From positions 1-33,638 of IMG/VR virus record IMGVR_UViG_3300009593_000063: 33,638 nt of DNA. One strand, written 5' to 3'. Shown here one piece after another: positions 16,864 to 26,219 of the stretch. The notes below the pieces were generated by a model that was given only the letters and a program-made list of their open reading frames with translations, ran no database searches and was not told where the DNA came from. The translations under genes were made by a program, and so were the position numbers. The stretch is from a virus. The stretch's first letter is position 1, and each line of letters starts with the position of its first letter.

Positions 16864-19358
16864 TGGCTAAAAAGATAAAATTTGTACAAACAGATTTTAC
16901 TGTAGGCGAATTGGATCCTCGTATGAAAGCAAGGACAGACCAACCAGCTTATGCTGCTGGCTGTCAAAAACTTAGAAACGGATTAATAACATCACAAGGA
17001 TCAGTATTTAGGAGGCCAGGCACTCTACATTGGGATGAATTAACTGGTACTACTACTCATGCTAGAGTAGAACCATTTGTATTTAATGAAACACAAGAAT
17101 ATCTTTTCCTATTTCAGATAGGTAAGATTGTTGTATATGATGTAACAAGTCAAACTATTGTAGCAACTATTAACAATTACACAGATGGATCAACAACTCC
17201 AGCTATACCTATTGATGCAAACAACATACATGAGTTTACATACGCCCAACAAGCCGACACATTTATTTTTACCCATGAATCATTTAATCCTATTATAGTA
17301 GAGAGAGTAAGTTCATCTTCATTTACTGCAAAGAAATTAGAATTTAAGAAATCATCTAATGTGACACAATTTACATATACTGGTAATGGTGGAACAGTAG
17401 ACTTATATGAAATCTATCAACCCTACTCAAAGCTAGCAAGTAGTGATGTTACCATTAAACCTAGCTCCAATGTTGGTGACATTAGTTTACTTGCTAGTGA
17501 TTCTTTTTTTACAAGTAGCATGGCTACTAACAAGGAGTCAATACTATGGCATGGTAAGGAAATAGAGATACATACAGTAGTAGATGGTACACAAGCTAAT
17601 GGTATTGTAAAAGACAGACTTGAAATAGAGCTACCATTAAATCCATTCAGGTCTACTGCTGGAGAAAATACAGTAGAGGTTACATTAGTTAATCATGGCT
17701 TTAAAGCTGGTGAAACATTATCTTTAACTGGATTTGCTGGAGAGCCAGGTCTTATACAAAGATCAGGACTTAATGGTAACTTCCAAATACAAAGGGTTAT
17801 TGATGACGATCACTTTATGATTGGATCAGATACAACAATAAACATATCACAAGGTGTTGGTAACTTTGGATTCTTCTTACCTAGTGGCAGTACTTATAAT
17901 GTAGCAACAGGATTTAGTGTAGGTAGTAATGCTATATCTGCATGGGCAGTATACAACGCATCACATGAAGTAACTGGATATACAGGAACATCAGCTAATA
18001 CTGATCCCAATGGTAATGGGTCCAGAGATTTTGGAGGAGCTGGAGTTAAGATTACTGGAGCTAATTTACCAGCATCAAGAGAATGGAAAGAACAATCATT
18101 CTGTTCAAGAAATGGTTATCCAAGAGCAATAACATTCCATCAAAATAGATTATGGTTTGGTGGAACAACAAATCAACCAGATGCTTTATTCGGTTCACAG
18201 TCAGGAGATTACTATAACTTTGATGTGGGTACTGCTGCGGACAATGATAGTGTCCAAACTATTGTAGCATCAAATCAATTAAATGAAATATATCATATTG
18301 TGTCAAACAAAGGATTAGAAATACTTACAAGTGGTGGAGAGTTTCTTGTTATACAAGATGCTGGTACTCCTCTCACTCCAACGAATATTCAAATCGAAAG
18401 GATGACAGGATATGGATCAACACGAACTAATCCTCATATATGTAATGGTAACACTTTTTATGTACAAAGGAATGGTAGAACTGTTAGAGATTTGGAAAGA
18501 GTATCTGCTGGAGCTTTTGCACCAAGAGATGTTTCTATACGGTCTAGCCATCTTATTAATACTCCTATCGATATATGTAGCTTCGGTGGTTCTGATACCA
18601 GACCTGAGGAATATATTTTCTTTGTAAACACAGATGGTACTGTAGCTGTATGTCATACTGTTCTATCTGAATCTATACTTGGTTGGGTATTATGGGATGC
18701 GTCAGGACAAACAGCTAGTACCGATGGTCACTTAGATAAAGTTATGTCTATCTGTGCTGTTAACGAGAATATATTTTGGGTTACAGATAGAAATGGAGTT
18801 ATCTCTTTAGAGAAGTTTACAAACTTTGATGAGGTAGACTCTACAAATGAATGTCACCTAGATGACGCATACGAGGTTACTGTAGCCAATAATACAATCA
18901 TAGGTATACCAGCACATCATTATAACAAAACTGTCCATGTAATCAAAAATGACGGCTCTTACAGAGGAACACAAACTGTATCAGGTACAGGAACATTGGA
19001 TTCAAATTTGCTGAACTTATCAAATGGTGATAAAGCATATATAGGATATTCATATTTTATGAACTTGGAAACTATGCCAGTAGATTATCAATATCCGGGC
19101 TATGAACTAACTGGTAAGATGAGGAGAATAACAAGAGTGAAAGTAGAAACTGAGGGAGCATTGTCAATGTCTGTTAATGGTAAGACATTATTTAACAGGA
19201 CTACTGCATCTGGCCTTATACAACAGGACCCAGCTAGAGTAGATGGCAAACAGGATTTTAGATTGTTAGGTTATTCTCAGGACCCAACAATTCAAATAAC
19301 ACAGACATTACCAGCATCATGTGGAGTAATGCAATTAGTAAGTGAGGTAACAATATAA
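16863..19358 (+). CDS. Tail tubular protein B / nozzle (T7 gp12-like)
   Basis: 831 residues, close to T7 gp12 (794). The start FVQTDFTVGELDPRMKARTD followed by YAAGCQKLRNGLITSQGSVFRRPGT is the standard opening of the gp12/stabiliser family. The body is a long series of beta strands, as in the propeller-like nozzle, with NRLWFGGTTNQPDALFGSQSGDY near residues 425-450, also a family hallmark (.RL.F.G....P...W.S..GD). Six copies form the lower tail tube. Coupled by TAATG at both ends. Confidence 0.92.
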   Translation: MAKKIKFVQTDFTVGELDPRMKARTDQPAYAAGCQKLRNGLITSQGSVFRRPGTLHWDELTGTTTHARVEPFVFNETQEYLFLFQIGKIVVYDVTSQTIVATINNYTDGSTTPAIPIDANNIHEFTYAQQADTFIFTHESFNPIIVERVSSSSFTAKKLEFKKSSNVTQFTYTGNGGTVDLYEIYQPYSKLASSDVTIKPSSNVGDISLLASDSFFTSSMATNKESILWHGKEIEIHTVVDGTQANGIVKDRLEIELPLNPFRSTAGENTVEVTLVNHGFKAGETLSLTGFAGEPGLIQRSGLNGNFQIQRVIDDDHFMIGSDTTINISQGVGNFGFFLPSGSTYNVATGFSVGSNAISAWAVYNASHEVTGYTGTSANTDPNGNGSRDFGGAGVKITGANLPASREWKEQSFCSRNGYPRAITFHQNRLWFGGTTNQPDALFGSQSGDYYNFDVGTAADNDSVQTIVASNQLNEIYHIVSNKGLEILTSGGEFLVIQDAGTPLTPTNIQIERMTGYGSTRTNPHICNGNTFYVQRNGRTVRDLERVSAGAFAPRDVSIRSSHLINTPIDICSFGGSDTRPEEYIFFVNTDGTVAVCHTVLSESILGWVLWDASGQTASTDGHLDKVMSICAVNENIFWVTDRNGVISLEKFTNFDEVDSTNECHLDDAYEVTVANNTIIGIPAHHYNKTVHVIKNDGSYRGTQTVSGTGTLDSNLLNLSNGDKAYIGYSYFMNLETMPVDYQYPGYELTGKMRRITRVKVETEGALSMSVNGKTLFNRTTASGLIQQDPARVDGKQDFRLLGYSQDPTIQITQTLPASCGVMQLVSEVTI

Positions 19359-19840
19359 TGGTTGTAGAATCTTTATTAGGTGCGTCAACAGCATTAAGTG
19401 TATTAGGTGCTTACTTTGGATATAAATCTCAAAAGTATCAAAACAAAGCCCAACAAGAACAAGCTAGAATAAATTTTGAAAACAGTATACTTGCTACCGC
19501 AGAAGAACAAAATGCTATACTGCAAAATGAAGCTGATATAAGAAATTATAATATGACTGTATCTGCTGGAGGTGAATCTTTTGAGGCATCATTAGATGAA
19601 AATCAAAGGACTGCTGGCAGAGATATATCTGCATCTCAAACATCCCTTGCTTTAAATCAAGATGCAACAAAAAGAACAATAAGATCATTAAGAGATTCCA
19701 CAAGAATGGCTAGGACAGCAAGTCTAATACAAATGGGTAGTGCTGCTCTTGAGGGTGCTGGTTCTATTTATGCTTACAGAGGAAACAAAGAACTACTTGC
19801 ATTAAGAAAAAGTAAATTTACACCTAAGGTTGGAAGCTAA
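19358..19840 (+). CDS. Internal virion protein (T7 gp14-like)
   Basis: 160 residues. Starts with a hydrophobic segment (LLGASTALSVLGAYFGY, 5-21), then a long Gln/Glu/Ala helix (QKYQNKAQQEQARINFEN) and another hydrophobic Ala/Gly stretch (LIQMGSAALEGAGSIYAY). This is the pattern of T7 gp14, which is ejected first and forms a pore in the outer membrane. Length is a little under T7 gp14 (196). Position between nozzle and gp15-like genes is canonical; TAATG overlaps on both sides. Confidence 0.82.
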   Translation: MVVESLLGASTALSVLGAYFGYKSQKYQNKAQQEQARINFENSILATAEEQNAILQNEADIRNYNMTVSAGGESFEASLDENQRTAGRDISASQTSLALNQDATKRTIRSLRDSTRMARTASLIQMGSAALEGAGSIYAYRGNKELLALRKSKFTPKVGS

Positions 19841-22410
19841 TGGCTATTAAAAAAAATAAAAGGTATATGTCATCTGTTGGTAATATTGGCGTTGCTCAAG
19901 CGTCAAATCAAAATTATGTTTCAGAAGCATTAACAAGTGCGTCTGGTAGTGTGGCTAGGGTAGCTGGAGCTGTTATGAATCTTGAAGAAGAAAAACTTAA
20001 AGCAGCTAATGCCGAAATAGATGAACAAGATAGACAAACAGAAAACACATTAGAGAATATGTATATTGCCATGCAAGGTGATTTAGATCGAGGAAACTTA
20101 AAAGGTGCTAAAGATCACTTTAATAACATGACAAGTCTTGATTCTACAAAAGTTTCTAACTGGACAAACAAAGGAAGCGAAGCATTAACAACAGGAACAT
20201 TAGCTCATAATTCTGAAATGCTTATAGCTAATGCTAGTGTAGTTAATAATCAAAACATAGTTGATTTTCAAGATAAAATTAGTTCTGAGGAATTTTTACT
20301 TTTAAGTCCAGATGACCAAGTAAAAATAATAGGCACTATGAAAAAATCTCATTTAGATAATTTAAGAAATGCTTTTAGTATAAATGAAAAGGGAGAATAT
20401 ATTGGTGACGCAATTCCAGAAAAATTTAGACAGATACAGTTAGATGCTTATGGTAAACTTGAAAAAAGCTACAACACAAGTTTACACGCTAAAGATGGAG
20501 CTATAATAGATGAATCTATTAAAACAAGAAGAACAAGAGATGGAGAAACTAAGGTAGATGTTGTGTTATCTGCTCTACATCTTGAATTAATAAATGGTGA
20601 GGGTTTTGTAGATGATTCTGTTTTTGTTGATCAAATAGAAACATTATCATTAGCCAAAACTGTTTCAGATACAACAACAGCTGATTTCCTAATAGATAAT
20701 AATCTTTTTACAAATTCAATAGAAACAATTTTTGAAAGAAGAAATGATGTTATTACACAAAAATTTAGAAACCAACCAACAGAAATTTACTCTGCTATAT
20801 TAGACTGGGTTACGACAGATAGTATGCAAGGTGATTTTACTTATGTATCTGATGGAATAGAATATACTATTAAAGGAAATAATAGTCTTGTAGAAGAAAC
20901 AGGATTAAATAATCATCCAGAAGTTACTGCATCTCTTGAATCAATTAGGAAAAATTTAGAAACCAAACTAAAGAAAACACAGACAGATAGAGCAAACTTA
21001 AAACTTGTTGAAAACTTAAGTAAAATAGATGGACCTCCTACTGTATATAACACATCTAAAGATACTCAAAACAAAATACAAGAGCTTTCAGATGATCATA
21101 TAGCTAAAGTAACAAATACAGATTTTTTTGATCCATCCCAAGTAGGGGAAGAAACAGCAGCTATGTATCTTGCATTACTTGGTGATTCTACTGATCCTAA
21201 TCTAAAGGATATGATTCAAGCAAAAGCAAGATGGACTCAGATATATAAATCAGAGGGTAGTATATTTAATCAGCTTTTATCTGGTATGCCTTTGTCGGAT
21301 GCTAATAAAGATAATTTTTTAGAATGGTTTAAAGCAGATAAGAATAATGCTTTTGCTGCTTTAGATGATATTTTTGATGAATATAAACTATGGTTAGTAA
21401 ATAGTGATAAAGAAAATGGTAGTAAGTGGTTTGCTAGAATGTCAGATACACTTTTACCTTATATGAAAAGATACGAAAATCTTTTTAATAGAAGTGGTAT
21501 GACTGATGATGAAGTTTACAATGCAGTTTTTAATGATCCTTTTGAAAAAAGGGATTTAAGTGTTCCAATAAAAGTTCATGATGGTGTAAAAAAAATAAGC
21601 GAAATTAACTGGCGAGATGTAATATCAAATAGTAGAGGTGAACTTACAAGTTGGAATAAAATAACAAGTAGAAGCTCAATATTTTGGGAAGCAGAAGTAG
21701 AAATAGCTGGTGAGTTTATAACGCCACCTATTATGGGAGCGCATCCTGTTTGGTCGGAATACCCAGAACCAGAGTTACAATGGGTTAAAAAGTTTTTTGA
21801 TAGTGAAACCCTTGATAAGACATTTAATAGATTTCTTACACACGACAATAGAGGAAAAGGATTTTTAACTGGAACTATACAAGACTATATAGTTAACAAA
21901 GCAATGAATTTTGATGATGCTGTAGATGCAACTTGGCAAGATTTTAGAAGAATATATACTCTTGATCCAATTATGGAGGGAGGAGTAGTTGAAAAGAATT
22001 TCTCCTTACTAAATAATTTTGACTTAAATAAAGATGGTGCAGAAGCAAAACAATGGTTAACTGAAAACTCAAATTTGCGAGAAGAAGATATAAATGAAAT
22101 GGTCTTTGGTGAGGATTTAAGGTTTGCTCTTGTTGGCCCAGACTATGATCCTGAAAGAGAGGAGGATGAACCATTAGAACTTGGAACTGTATATTGGATT
22201 ACCTTTGAAAACTCAAATGGCGTGAGAGATTATATTAGAAGTAAAGATGATGTGCCTCTTGCTATGTGGTTTAGTAGAACCGAAGTTGATTGGGAGAAAA
22301 AAGATGAAGTAGATTGGGATGTACAAAAAGAAAAAATGGAACAACGACAAGAAACCGAACAGATACTTCTTTACCCTAATTTATTTATTCAAGCAACTCG
22401 CGGACTCTAA
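19840..22410 (+). CDS. Internal virion protein (T7 gp15-like)
   Basis: 856 residues (T7 gp15 747). N-terminal SVGNIGVAQASNQNYVSEAL leads into a long helical body with EEKLKAANAEIDEQDRQTENTLENM; predicted mostly helical and soluble, with acidic character toward the C-terminus (PDYDPEREEDEPLELGTVYW). In T7 gp15 forms the tube that crosses the periplasm during DNA ejection. The assignment rests on position, size and helical repeat-like pattern, as primary sequence in this family diverges strongly. Base composition is lower in GC than the capsid region. Confidence 0.78.
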   Translation: MAIKKNKRYMSSVGNIGVAQASNQNYVSEALTSASGSVARVAGAVMNLEEEKLKAANAEIDEQDRQTENTLENMYIAMQGDLDRGNLKGAKDHFNNMTSLDSTKVSNWTNKGSEALTTGTLAHNSEMLIANASVVNNQNIVDFQDKISSEEFLLLSPDDQVKIIGTMKKSHLDNLRNAFSINEKGEYIGDAIPEKFRQIQLDAYGKLEKSYNTSLHAKDGAIIDESIKTRRTRDGETKVDVVLSALHLELINGEGFVDDSVFVDQIETLSLAKTVSDTTTADFLIDNNLFTNSIETIFERRNDVITQKFRNQPTEIYSAILDWVTTDSMQGDFTYVSDGIEYTIKGNNSLVEETGLNNHPEVTASLESIRKNLETKLKKTQTDRANLKLVENLSKIDGPPTVYNTSKDTQNKIQELSDDHIAKVTNTDFFDPSQVGEETAAMYLALLGDSTDPNLKDMIQAKARWTQIYKSEGSIFNQLLSGMPLSDANKDNFLEWFKADKNNAFAALDDIFDEYKLWLVNSDKENGSKWFARMSDTLLPYMKRYENLFNRSGMTDDEVYNAVFNDPFEKRDLSVPIKVHDGVKKISEINWRDVISNSRGELTSWNKITSRSSIFWEAEVEIAGEFITPPIMGAHPVWSEYPEPELQWVKKFFDSETLDKTFNRFLTHDNRGKGFLTGTIQDYIVNKAMNFDDAVDATWQDFRRIYTLDPIMEGGVVEKNFSLLNNFDLNKDGAEAKQWLTENSNLREEDINEMVFGEDLRFALVGPDYDPEREEDEPLELGTVYWITFENSNGVRDYIRSKDDVPLAMWFSRTEVDWEKKDEVDWDVQKEKMEQRQETEQILLYPNLFIQATRGL

Positions 22411-25400
22411 TGGAAAAAAAGAAAAACATAAGTTTTTTTCAAATGGATAAAGGTTCTTGGGAAGATATAGATCATATAGCTGGTCAATATACTCCTCAAT
22501 CTTTTAATCATAGATTTTCTTTTAATCAAATGGAAGATGAGCAATGGTCTGACTGGGGTGCAGTTTGGGAAGGACATCTTTGGGATGAAATTGTAACAGA
22601 TATAGGAATGGCTGTAAGTCCAGATAATCCTGGCCTTGATACTAGCTTTGATGTTTTTGAGTATGCTAAAGAAAATAGACCTGATTTAATTCAAGATGAC
22701 TACTACATAAAAGAACTTGCTAAAGCTGGTAATAAGTTTGAGTTTGATACATTAGCACAAAATATAGATGATAATTTATCTGCTAAAGAACATAAAGCTA
22801 ACAATATGGGTTTAATGAAAACATTAGTATATGAAATGTTTGCTTATGCTTTAAATGATCCTTTGTTGTTTACACCTCTTGGTCCTCAAGCTTGGGCATC
22901 AAAAAGTTTTTTATATGCAGCACCTCGAATGGCTGGGGTAACTGCTGCAGCTATGACACCGTACGAACTTGCACGAATAAATGCTGATCCTACTGCTAAA
23001 GCAGATGAGTTACTTTACACTTTACCTACTGGAGCTGCTCTTGGTGGAATAATAGGACCACCTTTATCAAGATTACTAAGAGGAACTTTAAATAGTGCAT
23101 CTGCAAAAAGTTTAGTAAATGATATTATTGATGGAGTAGATCATACATTTAAAGGAGATTTAAAAGCACAACCAAATGTTAAAAAAGAATTAAAACATGT
23201 TGGAGCTAAAGTAAAAGGAGATGGTGAAGTACAGTATGTTGTAACAAAAGAGGGAGAAAAAATACAAGTACCTTATGGAAATAGATTAGCAAGAGGTTAT
23301 TTTACTAGACCATTCTTTTTACAGCAAAGTGAATACGAACAAATAAAAACTCTTATAAGAGATATTAGTGATGATCCAGAGTTTTCAGATAATTTAGATT
23401 TATTAAATATTATTGCAGATATGCCAGACGAAATAGCTGGTGACATGGCAACTATAATGAGAGGAAATTTTGAGGGAATAGAAACTAAACCAGCTGTTAA
23501 TACATTAGCTCAAAAAAATTGGTTTGGAGAAATGTATGAGATTAAAGATGCTGTTGATTTAGCTTATGCTAAATTAAATAAACTTGTTCACGGTAATACA
23601 AAAAAAATATCTGATGCAAAAATAAGGAGAGGTATTGAGTTTGATGGACTAAAAGAATTAGTAGGCAGAAACAAAGGGTATACTTTTGAAATGGTAAATA
23701 AAGAATTAGTAAGAGCCATTAGAAATGCTGATTATGATGCACCAGCTCCAATAAGGGAAGCCGCAGATAGAATTAATAATGTGTCTGCTAAATTTAAAGA
23801 AACAATGGATGAGCTGGAAATGTTTTTAAATAATAAAAATATTGCAAATCAAATAGAAAGACAGACAAATATATTAGCAAGAAGAAAAGAAGTATTAAAA
23901 AACCTAAGAAAAAGCAAAGCAGCTAAAGAAGAAATAGATAATGCAAAAGTAAATGTGACAACAGAAACAAACAGACTTGCTAAACTACAAGATTTTGCAG
24001 AAACAACAGGGAAAAAAAGAAAGAAAGTAGCTGGCAGAGATTCAAATTATTTTACTCGTATATGGATTTCTGGGAAATTAATTAGAAACAAAGATAAGTT
24101 TATGCACCATGCAATAAGAGATTTACAAGATGAAATACCTGACTCAGCATTAAAAAGAACTGCTGATGGTAAGTTAGCTAAAGGAGAAAAAACAGCTGCA
24201 CAAAGAGCAGAGGAAATATGGCAAGAACTTGTAGATCAAGAGGGCCATTTTCAAGGCACAGGAAATGTAAACCCTAATGCTGTTAACCAATTAAATAGAC
24301 AGTTACCATTTAAAGGAGAATGGATAGAAGAATTTATTGATTTAGATGTTACAAATGTATTTAGACAATATATTAGGAGAATGTCTACTGCTATTGAAAT
24401 GACAAGGTATGCTGGTGATAGAACAATGACTACAAAATTCCATGATATTGATGATGCCTTTGACCAGTTAATATTAAAAACAAATGATGTAGATAAAAAA
24501 CAAGTCTTAAGAGAGGGTAGAGAAGCTGCAAAAGAAAACGCTAGAGTTTTAAGAGATAGAACTTTAGGAACTTTAATATCTGGACCTCAGCTTACATCTA
24601 AATCTGCTCGTGTTGCAAGAGCATTAAAGAACGCTTCAACTGTTTTGTTAGCTGGTAAGTTTGTTATTAACGCTATTGCTGATGCTGGAACTATTGTAGC
24701 TCATCACGGATTTAAAAGATCATTTGGATTAATGTGGAAAACACATGTAGCTAAAATGGAGGGTTTAAACAAAGTAATCCAAGAGGGGAAAAGAGAATCT
24801 AAGATTCATGCAACAGCTATTGATACTGTAATGCACTCTGCTAATTTAAGATTTATACAAAATGATGGAATAGCACCTGGACAAGGAACTTGGATAGAAA
24901 ACGCATTGGAAAAAGGTGCTAACTCAATGTTTAAATTAAACATGCTTAACCAATGGACTACTGCTGCAAAAGAATATTCCACAATCTTATCTGTTGATTC
25001 TATTATTAAAGATTCTGTACGACTATCTAAAAGTTATATGGCTAATGGGAAAAAAATATTACAATCAGAACAAAAAGATTGGGCTAGATTACACTCATCA
25101 GGTTTTACATTAGAAGATATACTTGATCTTGGTTTAAAAAGAAAAGGAGTTAACTGGAAAAGGGTTTCTTTTAAAGACCAGAAACCTTTAAAAGATGGAG
25201 ATGTGGTTTCAGAAGATGATTTTATGTATACAGCTAATACAAGTGAATGGAAAGAGGGTATAAAATCAAATAAATTAAAAACAAGATTTGGTGTAGCTCT
25301 ACATAACGAAACACAGATGGCAGTTATGACTCCATCAATAGCAACAAGACCTATGTGGCTTGATGGTATGTGGAGAGGAACATCACATTCAAAAGCATAC

Positions 25401-26174
25401 CAAAAAAGAAGATTACAAATGAACAATGAGTTGGCTAGAGTAGCTGAAAAGTGGTCAAAAGCAGAAAAAGATGGAGATACATCATTAGTAATTAAGCTAC
25501 AACAAGAGTTTGAGGATATACAAGCTAACTACAGCTCTACTATGCACACATACAGACCATTAATATCATCTATATTTCAATTTAGAACATTTGGAATTGC
25601 TGCTGCTCAGAAAATTACACTAGCTATGATGCAAGGAAGAACAAAACATACTGCTGCTGGTATAGCGACACTAATACCATTAGCATATTTATCTCAATGG
25701 GCAAAAAATCCTGATGCTTGGCAATATAAATCACTTGCAGAGCAATTATTAATTTCTGCTGAGTATTCTGGTGTGTCAAACTGGCAAATGGATATGAACA
25801 ATACATTAGAAGCATTAGCACACATCTCAGAACTACCTATTGGCATAAGACCAGCTTTAGGAATGGACCCAAAATGGGAATATGAAACAGATGCGGATGC
25901 TGCGTTGTCTTTATTAGGTACTCCGTTTGTACCTATGAAATTATTACACGATATATTCTTTAAAGAGATGTCACATAAAGAAAGAGCTTTGCATTTATGG
26001 AGAGCTGTACCTTTTAATAACTTATTATGGTTTGATATGCCTATTGTTAATAATAGTGGCCTATCTGTAAAATCACAAATTAAAAATGCGGTGGACTTAT
26101 TTGGAGATGCAACTGGAGTAGATGTAGATGAGAATAGTATGTACAATAGGAGTACTACTTTTAGATTGAGATAA
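22410..26174 (+). CDS. Internal virion protein (T7 gp16-like), no visible transglycosylase domain
   Basis: 1254 residues (T7 gp16 1318). It starts with an Asp/Trp-rich segment (KGSWEDIDHIAGQYTPQS), then a hydrophobic Ala/Gly region (AAPRMAGVTAAAMTPYEL, LPTGAALGGIIGPPLSRLL), long helices including a Lys/Arg/Glu coiled stretch (TNILARRKEVLKNLRKSKAA) and another hydrophobic patch (ASTVLLAGKFVINAIADAGT). T7 gp16 inserts in the inner membrane to guide DNA. Its N-terminal lytic transglycosylase domain (catalytic Glu followed by a GA.GLMQ-type motif) is not seen here. Ends with PFNNLLWFDMP. Confidence 0.8.
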   Translation: MEKKKNISFFQMDKGSWEDIDHIAGQYTPQSFNHRFSFNQMEDEQWSDWGAVWEGHLWDEIVTDIGMAVSPDNPGLDTSFDVFEYAKENRPDLIQDDYYIKELAKAGNKFEFDTLAQNIDDNLSAKEHKANNMGLMKTLVYEMFAYALNDPLLFTPLGPQAWASKSFLYAAPRMAGVTAAAMTPYELARINADPTAKADELLYTLPTGAALGGIIGPPLSRLLRGTLNSASAKSLVNDIIDGVDHTFKGDLKAQPNVKKELKHVGAKVKGDGEVQYVVTKEGEKIQVPYGNRLARGYFTRPFFLQQSEYEQIKTLIRDISDDPEFSDNLDLLNIIADMPDEIAGDMATIMRGNFEGIETKPAVNTLAQKNWFGEMYEIKDAVDLAYAKLNKLVHGNTKKISDAKIRRGIEFDGLKELVGRNKGYTFEMVNKELVRAIRNADYDAPAPIREAADRINNVSAKFKETMDELEMFLNNKNIANQIERQTNILARRKEVLKNLRKSKAAKEEIDNAKVNVTTETNRLAKLQDFAETTGKKRKKVAGRDSNYFTRIWISGKLIRNKDKFMHHAIRDLQDEIPDSALKRTADGKLAKGEKTAAQRAEEIWQELVDQEGHFQGTGNVNPNAVNQLNRQLPFKGEWIEEFIDLDVTNVFRQYIRRMSTAIEMTRYAGDRTMTTKFHDIDDAFDQLILKTNDVDKKQVLREGREAAKENARVLRDRTLGTLISGPQLTSKSARVARALKNASTVLLAGKFVINAIADAGTIVAHHGFKRSFGLMWKTHVAKMEGLNKVIQEGKRESKIHATAIDTVMHSANLRFIQNDGIAPGQGTWIENALEKGANSMFKLNMLNQWTTAAKEYSTILSVDSIIKDSVRLSKSYMANGKKILQSEQKDWARLHSSGFTLEDILDLGLKRKGVNWKRVSFKDQKPLKDGDVVSEDDFMYTANTSEWKEGIKSNKLKTRFGVALHNETQMAVMTPSIATRPMWLDGMWRGTSHSKAYQKRRLQMNNELARVAEKWSKAEKDGDTSLVIKLQQEFEDIQANYSSTMHTYRPLISSIFQFRTFGIAAAQKITLAMMQGRTKHTAAGIATLIPLAYLSQWAKNPDAWQYKSLAEQLLISAEYSGVSNWQMDMNNTLEALAHISELPIGIRPALGMDPKWEYETDADAALSLLGTPFVPMKLLHDIFFKEMSHKERALHLWRAVPFNNLLWFDMPIVNNSGLSVKSQIKNAVDLFGDATGVDVDENSMYNRSTTFRLR

Positions 26175-26178
26175 TAAA

Positions 26179-26185
26179 GTGCGTT
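26179..26185 (+). promoter_or_regulatory. GTGCGTT motif, copy 4 (before the tail fibre)
   Basis: GTGCGTTGC in the 45-base gap before the fibre gene, the only such gap between 15941 and 28900 apart from the hairpin gap at 16187. T7 also has a late promoter ahead of its fibre gene. Confidence 0.5.
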
Positions 26186-26219
26186 GCAATAGAATAAACA
26201 TTAAGGAAAGTAGGTCATT

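Noticed and set aside
25694-26146. 150-codon minus frame and other long frames opposite the virion genes
   Set aside because: All opposite well supported, coupled plus-strand genes; no ribosome sites or recognisable domains.
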